Assembly (NCBI GenBank): GCA_964440795.1
Contig: CAYTTQ010000003.1
Span: forward strand, 17,763-81,762
Direction: 5' to 3'
DNA: 64,000 bases
DNA from: C00003060 sp964440795
GTDB taxonomy: Bacteria; Desulfobacterota; Desulfobacteria; Desulfobacterales; C00003060
Shown here: one piece after another, positions 1-12,036 of the stretch
Position numbering within the stretch: the stretch's first letter is position 1
Layout: each line of letters begins with the position of its first letter
The notes under the pieces: model-generated
The model's database searches: none
Seen by the model: only the letters and a program-made list of their open reading frames with translations
What the model was told of the DNA's origin: nothing
Made by a program: the position numbers and the translations under genes

Positions 1-2
1 AG

Positions 3-1463
3 ATGTTTGAAGAAAGTATGAGACAAGAACTCCTGATGGAAAAGATGCGGGACATCGTTTTGGGTAATGTGAAGGTCTCGGAGGCTGAACTCCTGGAGAG
101 ATTCAAGTGGCAGGAGCGGAAGGTTCGTGTTGAGTACGTGGCATTCAAGCCCGCCGCCTATGAGGCGGATTTGGAGATATCTTCGGAAGCTGTGGAGGCC
201 TATTTCTCCGAGCACCGGAAATCGTATGAGACGCCCCCCAAGGTTAAGGCGGCGTATGTCCGTTTCGGTTTTGACGACTACCGCGATGAGATCGATATTT
301 CTCGGGAGGAGGTACGGGCTCATTTTGAGCGTAATAAGGAGACCTATGGAACACCCAAAAAGGTTCGTGCCCGACATATCCTTTTTCAGCTGGAAGCCGG
401 AGCCACGGCGGAAGAGCAGGAAGCGGCAAAGAACCGGGCCTGGGTGGTCATGGAAGAGGCCAAATCAGGTAAAGAGTTTGCTGAATTGGCCAAGAGATAC
501 TCTGACGATCCGGGGAGCAAGGACCAGGGAGGAGATCTCGGGTTCTTTGCGAAGGATCGCATGGTGAAGCCGTTTTCAGATGTTGCGTTTGCGATGGAGC
601 CCGGTGAGATCAGCGAACCCGTTTTGACTCGGTTCGGATGGCACATCATCAAAGTGGAAGCGGTGCAGGAGGCTACGGCCCCTGACTTGGAGAAAGTGGC
701 GGATGAGATCCGAGACCAGTTGGTCAAGGACGCGGCCAAACGCCTTGCCTATAACGAGGCCGAGAGGTTTTATGAGGCAGGTTATGGGGCCAGTCATATC
801 AGGGACGTGTCGGTAACGGGCGACGTGGAGATCCGTGAAACCCCCTTTTTCGCCCGCAACGAACCGGTCCCCGGGATTGTTCAGGCGCAAGAATTCGCGC
901 GGGTTGCATTTACGTTAGAGGATGGCCAGATCAGTGAACCGTTGGCCTTGTCCGACGGATATTATATTCTTGAGGTCACCAACCGGAAAGTGCCCCAAAT
1001 CCCGCAATTTGAGTCGGTTCAAGATCAGGTGAGAAAAGATCTGGCCGGGGTTGAGGCGGCGGAAATGGCCCAACAAGAGGCGGCGGCATTTCTTCAGTCG
1101 GTAAAAGAGGCCACGGCATTTGAAACGGCTGCGAATACCTTCGGTGTGGCCCTCGAAGACACGGGGTTTTTCAAGCGATCCGATACCGTGCCCGGTATTG
1201 GACGGGCACGGTCGTTTGTGGAAACGGCTTTTTCGTTGGACGTCGAGGATCCCGTGGTCGACACCGTCGTTGAGGGTGGACAAGCCTACTATGTGATGCG
1301 GCTGAAGGCGCACCAGGCGGCCGACATGGAGGATTTTGAAGCCCGGAAGGCACAGATTGAGTCTAGACTTGTTTCGCAAAAGCGCCAGAAGCGGATGGAA
1401 GAATGGTTGGCTCAACTGCGACAACAGGGGGAAGTTTCCATAAAGAAAGGGTTTCTGGACTGA
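3..1463 (+). CDS. PpiD/SurA-like periplasmic peptidyl-prolyl isomerase, C-terminal part
   Basis: Peptidyl-prolyl cis-trans isomerase of the parvulin class, expected to be a membrane-anchored periplasmic foldase for outer-membrane proteins. The 486 visible residues carry a clear PpiC domain at about residues 115-215 (motifs RARHILF, GGDLGFF and GWHIIKVE). A long helical tail follows with degenerate rotamase-like segments, as in PpiD. No signal anchor or SurA_N start is visible and the frame is open from the window edge, so the 5' end is probably outside. The stop overlaps the ATG of hypA (TGATG), so the two are translationally coupled. Family call is firm; PpiD versus another SurA_N/PpiC protein is uncertain. 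Confidence 0.85.
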   Translation: MFEESMRQELLMEKMRDIVLGNVKVSEAELLERFKWQERKVRVEYVAFKPAAYEADLEISSEAVEAYFSEHRKSYETPPKVKAAYVRFGFDDYRDEIDISREEVRAHFERNKETYGTPKKVRARHILFQLEAGATAEEQEAAKNRAWVVMEEAKSGKEFAELAKRYSDDPGSKDQGGDLGFFAKDRMVKPFSDVAFAMEPGEISEPVLTRFGWHIIKVEAVQEATAPDLEKVADEIRDQLVKDAAKRLAYNEAERFYEAGYGASHIRDVSVTGDVEIRETPFFARNEPVPGIVQAQEFARVAFTLEDGQISEPLALSDGYYILEVTNRKVPQIPQFESVQDQVRKDLAGVEAAEMAQQEAAAFLQSVKEATAFETAANTFGVALEDTGFFKRSDTVPGIGRARSFVETAFSLDVEDPVVDTVVEGGQAYYVMRLKAHQAADMEDFEARKAQIESRLVSQKRQKRMEEWLAQLRQQGEVSIKKGFLD

Positions 1464-1804
1464 TGCATGAAGTTACCATCGCCCAAGGTCTGATCAAGAT
1501 GCTCGAAGAGGAAACGCAAAAACACGGGGCCAGTCGCATCAAGGAAGTGAATGTAAAGGTGGGCGCCCTTTCCAACTGTGTTCCAGACGCGTTGCTCTTT
1601 GCCTTTGAAACCTCCACCGTGGGGACGGTTGCGGAGGGAGCGAAGTTGAATATAGAGCACATCCCCGCCAGGGGGCGATGTGAGCGGTGCGATTTGGAGT
1701 TTGAAGTGGAGAGCGCCATCTTTATGTGTCCTGAGTGCAATCAGATCGCATCGGAAATCATTTCGGGAAAGGAACTCGATCTGGTGGACTTTGAAGCGGA
1801 ATAA
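1463..1804 (+). CDS. hypA: Hydrogenase/nickel maturation protein HypA
   Basis: Small zinc protein that, with HypB, delivers nickel to [NiFe]-hydrogenase (in some bacteria also to urease). The 113-residue product starts M-H-E, as HypA does: the N-terminal Met and His2 bind Ni. It has the zinc pairs CERC and CPEC near residues 73-93. The ATG at 1463 is chosen because it overlaps the preceding stop and gives the canonical MHE start; the longer open frame from 1403 lies inside the foldase gene. No hypB or hydrogenase genes are nearby, so this copy works in trans with genes elsewhere. Confidence 0.93.
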   Translation: MHEVTIAQGLIKMLEEETQKHGASRIKEVNVKVGALSNCVPDALLFAFETSTVGTVAEGAKLNIEHIPARGRCERCDLEFEVESAIFMCPECNQIASEIISGKELDLVDFEAE

Positions 1805-1881
1805 TCGCAGATAGACTGACAGGTTGCTAGCGTGATCTCCTTTGGGAAACCCGTCTCTCCGGCGCCTGCCGTTTGGAAAAC

Positions 1882-2067
1882 ATGAATTTCAAACTCAAGG
1901 ATTTTTTCATTTCACTGCTCTTTGTGGCCGGGTTCCTCTCGGTTTACAAGCTTCTGGAGTCAGTGGTGCCGATGACCGGTAAATGGTCGTTCCTGTTTCC
2001 ACTGGGCTTGATGATCGCCGGCCTAGCGGTAATTGTGCTGGTCAGCTGGTTTCTGAAGAAGCGGTAA
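1882..2067 (+). CDS. Small two-helix membrane protein, unknown function
   Basis: A 61-residue hydrophobic protein with two predicted membrane helices (about residues 8-24 and 36-56) ending in K-K-R. I do not recognise the family. The ATG at 1882 has a short GGA purine run upstream and is preferred to the in-frame TTG at 1873. It lies 77 bases after hypA on the same strand and is followed by the convergent histidine kinase gene, so it may be the last gene of the foldase-hypA unit. The hydrophobic pattern and free-standing position support a real gene; the function is unknown. Confidence 0.55.
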   Translation: MNFKLKDFFISLLFVAGFLSVYKLLESVVPMTGKWSFLFPLGLMIAGLAVIVLVSWFLKKR

Positions 2068-2103
2068 TAGAACGGCGCGTCATGCCGACCCAAGATTCCC
2101 GGA

Positions 2104-5425
<3,322 letters not shown>

Positions 5426-5433
<8 letters not shown>

Positions 5434-6763
5434 GGTCGTTGCTGTCGAGTAAAGCGCCGAGGTTTTGCCAATTGAAGGGTATCACCCGGCCGTTTTTGAT
5501 GATGGTCGGCCATACGGTATGACACGCTTGATGATCGTCTGGACCGAAATGTAAAGGCTGTCCCAGGCCGATGTCGAAATCACCGAGTTGCTCAAGATGG
5601 GTCACGACGGCTTCTCGGGTCAGCTGTTCCCCAACACCAAGGGTGTTCAAGGCCCGCAGAAAAATGCGTGCCGTAATGTATCCTTCCAAGGAACCGAACG
5701 TTGGCTTTGCGGCGGGATCCCAGCCACGAAGGGCCCGGTGGTATTCGGCAACAATGGGCAGGTCCGATTCGAAATGGGGAACCACTTGGGTGATAATCAC
5801 GTTGTCCCCAAATTCCCCCAATTGTCCGGCCAGGGGCTTTCCCCCGACAAACGAGACATTCAGAAAAAGGGCGTCCAGACCGCTTTGTTTGGCAAGGGTG
5901 ACGAACACGCCGCATGGCGCATAGGCCCCCACCATGATAACCGCCCGCGGTTGGGGGTTGGCGATGACCATATCCGCCAAGGCGTTTTCGACTGCCAATG
6001 TATTTCTCTCATATCGGCTATGGATAATTCGCGTCTCGTCGCCGAGTCCATGTGTCTTGAGAGCAGCCATGCCGCCGGTATAGCCTGCGTCTCCATAGGC
6101 GTCCCGCTGGGTGAAAAAGGCAATTTCGTTGGGTTTAAGTCCGCCAAACTCGATGAGGGCATTCACCATGGCACTGGTTTCCTCGGCATAACTTGCCCGA
6201 TAGTTCAAGACATATCGGTCTGGCGGGTTCCTCCTCAGAACGCCGGCCCCGGTAAAGGCGCCGAAGAACGGGGTTTTACTTGCATTGGCGATGGGAATTG
6301 CGGCGACGGCCGTCGGGGTCCCCACATTTCCGATAACGGCAAGCACCTGCTCTTCCTCAATCAACGTCCGCATGTTGGGTGCGGTGCGTGACGGTTCATA
6401 GCCGTCGTCAAGCGAAATCAGGGAAAACGCCTGCCCGCGAAATCCGCCTGCCCGATTGGCTTCACTTAAGGCACTCAAGACGCCCGCACGCATATTAATG
6501 CCCAAAATCGCGGCAGGACCGGTGAGTGCCGTAGACATTCCCAACACGATGCCGTCCGCAGCTCCGGCCCGGCAGGGGGTGGCGAGCGGCAATCCGGTCA
6601 AAAAAATGGAGATGAGGATCCCAAAAAAAACCTGACGCCTCAGGCATTCGGGCAGATGGGAGGCTTTTGAGACGCCGGCCTTAAACATGCGTTGTCCCAT
6701 CTGACGAATCGGTCCGGTGAGGGATTTTAGGTACTGGAAGACGAAAACAGTGCGGTCTTTCAT
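5426..6763 (-). CDS. Periplasmic ligand-binding protein (LivK-type) paired with the histidine kinase
   Basis: Extracellular ligand-binding receptor of the Leu/Ile/Val-binding (Peripla_BP_6) family, 445 residues. The core starts after a hydrophobic export segment ending near C-R-A-G-A-A and has the family hallmarks GMSTALTGPAAILG and VIGNVGTPTAVAAIPIA. The ATG at 6763 is chosen because AAAGGA lies just upstream; it leaves about 40 residues before the hydrophobic stretch, so a later Met is also possible. The 3' end overlaps the hybrid kinase by 8 bases and no permease or ATPase genes are adjacent. I therefore infer that it presents a small ligand to the kinase rather than feeding an ABC transporter. 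Confidence 0.85.
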
Positions 6764-7276
6764 AAGTCCTTTCGCCCAAGTATGTAAAGGCCCAAGTGGC
6801 GGAAACGCCGGGTTGACCTTGATAAAATATGGCAAGATCCATGCCGCTTTTTTTTGACGACGGGCGTCCGAAAGGACCGTGCATGCTGATCCGAGGGCTC
6901 GTCCGCGAAAGAGAGGAACTGCGTATGACCGTCGGCAGGGACCGTCAACGTGGTTAGGGCCTTATGCGCCGCTGGACGAATGCCGAAAGCACTTTGAAAA
7001 GCTCATCGGCACCGAGGTGCCATGGGAAAAGGGCAAGTTCGAGGACTAACCCAGCCATTCACCCAGGGCAATTCCCCTTCATATCTCTCATCTCTTCCGC
7101 CATCTGTTAGCTCTAGGTACCTTCGGAGAAAATACCCCTTGCCACAAAATTGCCGGCTTGTGAATCCTCCCACCTGTGTCCCGTCAACAAGAAACCTTGA
7201 AATTTGCCGCGAAGTTTGCTTAGCTATGAACGCTTGATTCCGAGCCGACCTAAACTGATCTGCGAAGGGTAATTCC
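6764..7276. other. Long intergenic stretch, left flank of the AT-rich insert
   Basis: About 513 bases without a convincing gene. The left part must hold the promoter of the ligand-binding protein/kinase pair. A plus-strand frame from about 6880 to 7048, ending in TAA, codes a globular-looking tail (W-L-G-P-Y-A-P-L-D-E-C and V-P-W-E-K-G-K-F-E-D) with no start or upstream continuation; it may be the remnant of a broken gene. The rest looks non-coding. The segment directly before 7277 holds AAGGGT, a plausible ribosome binding site for the first gene of the insert. Confidence 0.4.
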
Positions 7277-7942
7277 ATGACACTTGTTGCCAAACCCGAA
7301 GGACGTGAGATAGTTTACCGTGTCAGTTTTGCCGAACCTATATTTAACCCATTTGAAGATAAACACTTCATGCCATTGCTCACGAGGATTAATAAAGACT
7401 TCGGCGTCCGGCTCAATGACATTACCATTAACAAAGGAGCACTATCTGACGGGATCCTGGCCTTTTCAGTCTTTGAAGGGCGGACTTGGTTCCGAGTATC
7501 ATATGGGGTCGAAGAAGTGACAGCAAGTATGGTGCACCCACAAAGCGAGGAACAAGTGGCTCGGCTATACTTCACGCTTTCTGAGTACTTCCGAACCCAC
7601 AAGTTAGGGCGCCAGCAAATAACATTTAGATACCATTTGTCTCTAGAAACAGATGCAATTGAATACCTCAGATCCTTGAATCCTGACATTCCGCCCGGGT
7701 TCGAAGCTGAGCTAGAATCATCCGGCGTATCTTATGCGCTTAGAATTCCTGAGGATGAACTATCTATCTACATATCACTCTCTGCATCATTATTGGTAGA
7801 TGGGGGCTTATATTTTACTATCGATTATGATTTTGCTCCCAGCATCCATGACTTTCGTGGTGCTTTGAAAGTTGCAGAGGAACGTCTAAATTTTGTACAG
7901 GGAGCATTAGGTATGAAAATCAAGGCGGGGGAGGGGGAATGA
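7277..7942 (+). CDS. Unknown protein, first gene of AT-rich three-gene operon
   Basis: A 221-residue soluble protein that I do not recognise. It has no signal peptide or membrane helix; the sequence alternates beta-type segments (F-R-V-S-Y-G-V, Y-F-T-I-D-Y-D-F) with amphipathic helices, and ends in a helix and a Gly/Glu tail. The start has AAGGGT six bases upstream. Its end overlaps the next gene by four bases (ATGA), so the three genes at 7277-8666 form one operon. Base composition is lower than its surroundings (three sampled 60-base lines give about 42% G+C, against about 53% in a glnS line). Together with the adjacent tRNA this suggests acquisition by transfer. Confidence 0.75.
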   Translation: MTLVAKPEGREIVYRVSFAEPIFNPFEDKHFMPLLTRINKDFGVRLNDITINKGALSDGILAFSVFEGRTWFRVSYGVEEVTASMVHPQSEEQVARLYFTLSEYFRTHKLGRQQITFRYHLSLETDAIEYLRSLNPDIPPGFEAELESSGVSYALRIPEDELSIYISLSASLLVDGGLYFTIDYDFAPSIHDFRGALKVAEERLNFVQGALGMKIKAGEGE

Positions 7943-8472
7943 CGGAAAAAAGACCGGAATTTTTGCCGGGGAATATATTCAATATAATGGAAAAACCTGA
8001 GATGTCTGAGTTGTTTCGGGCAATAACGCACTATCATGCATCACCGCTGAGGGAATGGGTTGGGGGGACATTGGCCTCGGATGTGTCAGCGGCACGAGGC
8101 TTGCAAAATGAGGGGGTTCGGGAAAGACAAACTATCGGAAGAGCCCTGCTTGGCATAGCTAGCTTGAAGGGCTCACGTGAAGAGGTTGCAGGTTTGAGGA
8201 AACGGATTAACAACCTCGAAAAAGAAGTAGTTGAATTAAGGGGAATTGTCGCGGCCCTTCAGAAGATTTCAGCCCAGGACACTGGGCCTGTTGTTGAATT
8301 GCGGGATATCTCCTACGAAGACGCTAAGGCTGAAATTACGCAATACTTTTCCGACCACCATGGTCAGGATTTGGATGCCGATGACATTCAAGATGCCCTA
8401 CGAATAGATATAGATACTGTAATTCAGGTCTGCGAAGAATTGGAACAAGAGGGGCAAATTCGAGGCCTATGA
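7939..8472 (+). CDS. Unknown protein with central coiled coil and C-terminal winged-helix-like segment
   Basis: A 177-residue protein of unknown family. Residues about 70-110 form a short coiled coil (heptads around L-R-K-R-I-N-N-L-E-K-E-V). The last 50 residues (from Y-E-D-A-K-A-E-I to E-G-Q-I-R-G-L) look like a small helical or winged-helix module with the pattern of a regulatory or polymerase-delta-type wHTH; this is a guess from the pattern. It is coupled by ATGA overlaps to the genes on both sides. With its partners it may form a small complex; no toxin, nuclease or transposase motif is visible. Confidence 0.72.
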   Translation: MTEKRPEFLPGNIFNIMEKPEMSELFRAITHYHASPLREWVGGTLASDVSAARGLQNEGVRERQTIGRALLGIASLKGSREEVAGLRKRINNLEKEVVELRGIVAALQKISAQDTGPVVELRDISYEDAKAEITQYFSDHHGQDLDADDIQDALRIDIDTVIQVCEELEQEGQIRGL

Positions 8473-8666
8473 CAGACGAAGAATCTAGGCCGTGCCTTCG
8501 CAAGCAAGGTGATTGTATTGAAGGTGACAAGCTTTATATTCAGTGTAGGAAACCAGGTCAGTGGAAGAAGTTTCGCATGACCGAGCAACACCAAGGACAT
8601 AAATGCAAAGCCGAAAAGAATGCCAGAGCGAGAATACTAAAAAAATACACTAACATTCAGAATTGA
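8469..8666 (+). CDS. Small four-cysteine protein, third gene of AT-rich operon
   Basis: A 65-residue basic protein starting in the ATGA overlap with the preceding gene. It holds four cysteines (C9, C16, C26, C46) plus histidines near the last one (H-Q-G-H-K-C), which could bind a metal, and a Lys/Arg-rich tail (A-R-A-R-I-L-K-K). I recognise no family. The coupling to its neighbour is the main evidence that it is real. A zinc-finger-like nucleic-acid-binding or accessory role is only an inference from charge and cysteine spacing. Confidence 0.6.
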   Translation: MTDEESRPCLRKQGDCIEGDKLYIQCRKPGQWKKFRMTEQHQGHKCKAEKNARARILKKYTNIQN

Positions 8667-8803
8667 GACCGGCCTCCACAGTCGCCTCCGACTTGCCCGG
8701 GCTTCCGTCCCGCTTCAGTTCGCGTGCCACTGCCGTTAAAAACTCACCAAAGGTCCCGTCCGACCGTCATCTCTTCCGACGTGGCTTCGCGGCCGACGGA
8801 GGT

Positions 8804-8878
8804 TGGTAGGCACGCGGGGATTTGAACCCCGGACCTCTACCGTGTCAAGGTAGCGCTCTCCCCCTGAGCTACGTGCCT
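8804..8878 (-). tRNA. tRNA-Val (anticodon GAC)
   Basis: On the minus strand the cloverleaf folds cleanly. The acceptor stem AGGCACG pairs with CGTGCCT; the D arm is GCTC/GAGC; the anticodon stem CTACC/GGTAG encloses the loop TTGACAC, so the anticodon is GAC, reading GUC. The T arm is CGGGG-TTCAAAT-CCCCG. The CCA end is encoded (8804-8806). The AT-rich three-gene operon lies just beyond its 3' end, the usual side for integrated elements, but no direct repeat of the tRNA 3' end was found on the far side. Confidence 0.97.
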
Positions 8879-8924
8879 GCACAAAGTCATTCCATACCTT
8901 TGCTTTTGTGCCGCTGTCAAGTAC

Positions 8925-8950
8925 TAAGGGCTCACGCAAAAATAATTTCA
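8925..8950 (-). repeat. 26-base repeat encoding K-L-F-L-R-E-P-L, copy 1
   Basis: Matches 63947-63972 at 23 of 26 positions in the same orientation. Read on the minus strand both copies encode K-L-F-L-R-E-P-L, and all three differences are silent third-codon-position changes, the signature of a once-coding sequence. Weaker similarity (a shared TG then CTCGG) continues for about 20 bases past 8950. This copy lies between tRNA-Val and pgsA. It may be a relic of a mobile element's coding end; the family is not recognised. Confidence 0.6.
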
Positions 8951-8998
8951 GATTTTGCCATCTCGGCTTCAGCCCATCTTTGACCGATGCCTCATCAT

Positions 8999-9568
8999 TC
9001 AGGGCACAGGGTGGGTGTGTTCTTCCTGTAAAATGTTTAGGCCTCGGTAAATGTATTGCAATCCCGAGATGATGGTGAAACCGGTGGTGAACCAAAACAC
9101 GGCGCATTTGATCTGACCAATTGGCGGTAGCTGGTAAGCCGCAAGTACGGTAGCTACGGTCGTGATTTGAGCAACCGTGGTCAGTTTGCTTAAAATGGAC
9201 GGCTTGGCTTCGAAGCTTCGATCCATTATGTTTAACAATCCCACGCCAAAAAGAATCAATACGTCTCTGGTGATGACAATAACGGTCACCCAACCGGGAA
9301 TCATCCCCTGAATGGCCAGGGTGATGAACGCGGTTGTTAAGAGCAGCTTGTCTGCCGTGGGGTCAAGATAAGCCCCGAGCGTGGTTTTACGTCGGAATAC
9401 GCGAGCAATGAAGCCGTCCAGGCCGTCGGTGACCGCGGCTAATGCAAAGAAAAACAGCGCCCACCCGAAGAGATGTCGAATCAGACAGATGGCAAAGATC
9501 GGGGTGATCAGTATCCGGGCAAGGGTTAATGCGTTGGGGGCATTTATCCGGAGCGTAATTTCTTTCAT
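8999..9568 (-). CDS. pgsA: CDP-diacylglycerol-glycerol-3-phosphate 3-phosphatidyltransferase
   Basis: Makes phosphatidylglycerol phosphate from CDP-diacylglycerol and glycerol-3-phosphate at the inner membrane, the committed step to phosphatidylglycerol and cardiolipin. The 189-residue protein has the CDP-alcohol phosphotransferase signature DG(x2)AR(x8)G(x3)D(x3)D, seen as DGLDGFIAR followed by G-A-Y-L-D-P-T-A-D-K near residues 48-75, and several membrane helices. It is the last of a run of minus-strand genes starting at leuA, 111 bases after the FlgT-like gene, so co-transcription is possible but not shown. Confidence 0.92.
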   Translation of the reverse strand: MKEITLRINAPNALTLARILITPIFAICLIRHLFGWALFFFALAAVTDGLDGFIARVFRRKTTLGAYLDPTADKLLLTTAFITLAIQGMIPGWVTVIVITRDVLILFGVGLLNIMDRSFEAKPSILSKLTTVAQITTVATVLAAYQLPPIGQIKCAVFWFTTGFTIISGLQYIYRGLNILQEEHTHPVP

Positions 9569-9679
9569 GATCGCCGACGGCAGTCCGAATAGCTATTTAC
9601 GATTATCCGAAATACGCAAGTTCATGCCACGAGGAGACCGCTCCTTCGGCTCATGGTTGACAAATAACCACTTAATCGT

Positions 9680-10957
9680 TTACCAAACCAAGGGCTCCGT
9701 TTCCATCGAATCTTGTTCCATCGATTCTTGGCGGTCTTCGACGGGGCCGTTTCCTTTGGGAGTCAGGCCAAGGGTTATCGTGTCCCGGCCGACCTCGAGG
9801 ACGTTGATGCCAAAACGGTCGAAGTTCTTGAGCACCAATTCCTCCGCCAGTCCCTGAGCGGTACCCTGAATTTCTACATCGACGTGGGCTTCGTCCGTCC
9901 GGATTCCCCGCAAATAGACGTTTTTTGTCCCGGTAATATCCTCTTTGAGGGTTTTGCGTAACTGGACGAAATCGGCATATTTGTCAATCCCCGTCACCAA
10001 CAGCTTAACTACCGAGGTTTGCCTGGTTTCCCCCCGCCAGCTTGCCGATACTTGTCTGATGAGTTCCGTGGCTATATCCGATGTGGCCAGACCCAAGGCC
10101 TTGGTTCCTGCAATCATTTCGTCATCGTGCACGGCCGCGTTAGATGCCTGGAAGGAACCTATGGCGCTGCCGCTGTTCACCTGCAGCACGCGGAGCGACA
10201 GATGGGCTTCCACCGCGTGCATTCCTGTTCCAGAAACGTTTCCTGTTCGCTCGGCAACTGCAGTGCCCAGGACCGCGATGTCCGCGCCGACTTGTTCCGC
10301 CCAGCGAAGGGCCATTTCATCGCTCGGTCTGGTGGCCACAAAAGGTTCTGGGGCGGTCTCCCCGTTGTATCCCCCGTCCAGCCGCAAGACCGTAAAGTCC
10401 CGTCCTTCAAACGCCCGTCTTAACCCTGCTTCTACGGTTAGCATGGGGTCCGTGACGGCGTCTTTTTGCCAGGTAAAGTGCGGCACTTGCCATCCTACGT
10501 TCTTTTCGGAAAGCAACAGTATGACCCTCGGCAGATCCTGGTCCGATGCCAGGATTCCTATGGACTCCAGTTTGTTGCGAAGCGTATTCGTCAATACCGT
10601 CACTTCCACGACGACTCGATACAACCTGCCGACTTTGGATTCGGTAAGGACCTTGTAATTTTGAATAAATGCATCCGACTGTGAAAAGATATGGGCACTG
10701 AGCGACTGGAAATGACTGACCACCGCCGTGGAGGACAATAAGCGCTGGGTTTCCTGTTCGACGGCATGCCACAGACCCGACTCGATTGCCTCATCCCTGG
10801 CAATGGCTACGTTGCCTCCATGGATCTTTCCCGTACCGACAGCCGACAACCGTTTAGTCATTTCCGACTGTTCCGCCCCTATAGCACCTGCAGGCCAAGC
10901 CAGGAAGGACGTCCCGATCAACAGGAAAAAAAATATACGCACTTTCAATAAAGACAT
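9680..10957 (-). CDS. Periplasmic FlgT-like protein of unknown role
   Basis: A 425-residue exported protein. The chosen ATG at 10957 leads straight into a signal peptide (hydrophobic core then A-G-A-I-G-A); the longer frame from 11002 adds an unlikely tail. Residues about 40-110 (G-N-V-A-I-A-R-D-E-A-I-E-S-G-L-W-H-A-V) match the N-terminal module of flagellar assembly protein FlgT, and the middle and end resemble repeated FlgT/LPP20-like alpha-beta modules. It follows another exported protein (11042-12025) on the same strand. A flagellar or envelope role is inferred; no flagellar genes adjoin it, so the name is given as 'like' only. Confidence 0.7.
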   Translation of the reverse strand: MSLLKVRIFFFLLIGTSFLAWPAGAIGAEQSEMTKRLSAVGTGKIHGGNVAIARDEAIESGLWHAVEQETQRLLSSTAVVSHFQSLSAHIFSQSDAFIQNYKVLTESKVGRLYRVVVEVTVLTNTLRNKLESIGILASDQDLPRVILLLSEKNVGWQVPHFTWQKDAVTDPMLTVEAGLRRAFEGRDFTVLRLDGGYNGETAPEPFVATRPSDEMALRWAEQVGADIAVLGTAVAERTGNVSGTGMHAVEAHLSLRVLQVNSGSAIGSFQASNAAVHDDEMIAGTKALGLATSDIATELIRQVSASWRGETRQTSVVKLLVTGIDKYADFVQLRKTLKEDITGTKNVYLRGIRTDEAHVDVEIQGTAQGLAEELVLKNFDRFGINVLEVGRDTITLGLTPKGNGPVEDRQESMEQDSMETEPLVW

Positions 10958-11041
10958 GGTTTTGTACCTACCCTCAGCAAGGATGAAATCGTAAATCATC
11001 AAAATTCGACCCGGCGGCGTAACCTGATTTATGGATGGGTT

Positions 11042-12025
11042 CTAATCTAAGACAATGGCTACCTTGCATTCTTTCAAAAACGCGAGATTCTTCGATCTTC
11101 CCTGAATGGTTGCCGCATCCGCGTTGCTGACCACGAAGTCGCACCGGTACGGCCCCTGGGCTCGAAGGGCCCTGACCAGCAACGGCGTGTTTCCCAGCCT
11201 GGGGCAGGCTTTTCCCGCCTCCAGGTCATGAGTGTAAAAAACCATCCCTTTCTGAACGGCAAATTCACGGCTTACATATGCGGGCCCATATACCTCCTGC
11301 CCATTTTCACTCCATATTTTCGGAGCCATGCATGGCCGGGCGGTCAGTCCCCGGGCATCAAGGAGGAGGCCGGTGTACGGCTTACTGCTTTCACCGAGGT
11401 TTGCAGGAGCGGATGGGTTCCCTGATCGTTGTCCCTCACCGGCAGGTGGGTTCAGCGTCCTGATTTGAGGCACCGGACGAATGTCCGACGGAAGCGCGAA
11501 CTGGGCAAAGCCTCCTTTCATATTGAAGGCCAAGGTTAATTCCACCACCCCGTTCGACAGGTATTCTCTCTTGACGACTTCCGCCTTACGGATCATGCCT
11601 TCAAGCTGATTACAAACCATGGACCCGTCTTGGGTAAGGTCGGATATCCGATGAGACGAATCGATTCGCACGGATTGGATCGTCGAAAAGAGGTTGGAAA
11701 AAGACAGGGACTGCCTGTGAACAACATCGGTTTCCTTCGATTCTTCTCGGTGTTGCCGGTCTGGCTCGCCTAGGTCCGGCTCGGCTAGGTCCGGCTCGGC
11801 TAGGTCCGGCCCGGCTAGGTCCGGCCCGGCGATTTCGGTCACGTAGATGACCCACCGAGACCAATTGATGCGTCCCGAATCGAGTGATTCGACAACCTCC
11901 GCCGGTGATGCCGCTGAGCAATTCCAAGGTGCGGTGAATGCCAAAGCGACCAGGATTCCGACCTCTATTATCTTCACCTTTTTGACCCAAAGGATGGCTG
12001 AAAGCGCGTATCCGTTCTTTTTCAA
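11042..12025 (-). CDS. Exported protein with pentapeptide tandem repeat, unknown function
   Basis: A 327-residue protein with a signal-like hydrophobic stretch at about residues 20-40 (V-G-I-L-V-A-L-A-F-T-A-P). After it, residues about 66-90 hold four to five copies of A-(G/E)-P-D-L, encoded by a 15-base tandem repeat. The rest (L-E-G-M-I-R-K-A-E-V-V-K and E-L-T-L-A-F-N-M-K-G-G) resembles LPP20/FlgT-type periplasmic domains, but weakly. It starts 11 bases after the leuA stop and precedes the FlgT-like gene, so the two exported proteins are probably partners read from the leu promoter. The function is not known. Confidence 0.7.
   Translation of the reverse strand: MKKNGYALSAILWVKKVKIIEVGILVALAFTAPWNCSAASPAEVVESLDSGRINWSRWVIYVTEIAGPDLAGPDLAEPDLAEPDLGEPDRQHREESKETDVVHRQSLSFSNLFSTIQSVRIDSSHRISDLTQDGSMVCNQLEGMIRKAEVVKREYLSNGVVELTLAFNMKGGFAQFALPSDIRPVPQIRTLNPPAGEGQRSGNPSAPANLGESSKPYTGLLLDARGLTARPCMAPKIWSENGQEVYGPAYVSREFAVQKGMVFYTHDLEAGKACPRLGNTPLLVRALRAQGPYRCDFVVSNADAATIQGRSKNLAFLKECKVAIVLD
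11765..11829. repeat. 15-base tandem repeat inside coding sequence
   Basis: Four near-perfect copies of CTCGGCTAGGTCCGG (11765, 11780, 11795, 11810) and a partial fifth. The unit length is a multiple of three, so copy-number change keeps the frame and would lengthen or shorten the A-x-P-D-L linker of the exported protein. Confidence 0.9.
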
Positions 12026-12036
12026 AAGTTCCTCTC

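Noticed and set aside
8736..9293. Minus-strand open frame of 185 residues across the tRNA
   Set aside because: It reads through tRNA-Val and the pgsA 3' end; only the K-L-F-L-R-E-P-L stretch is of interest and is reported as a repeat.
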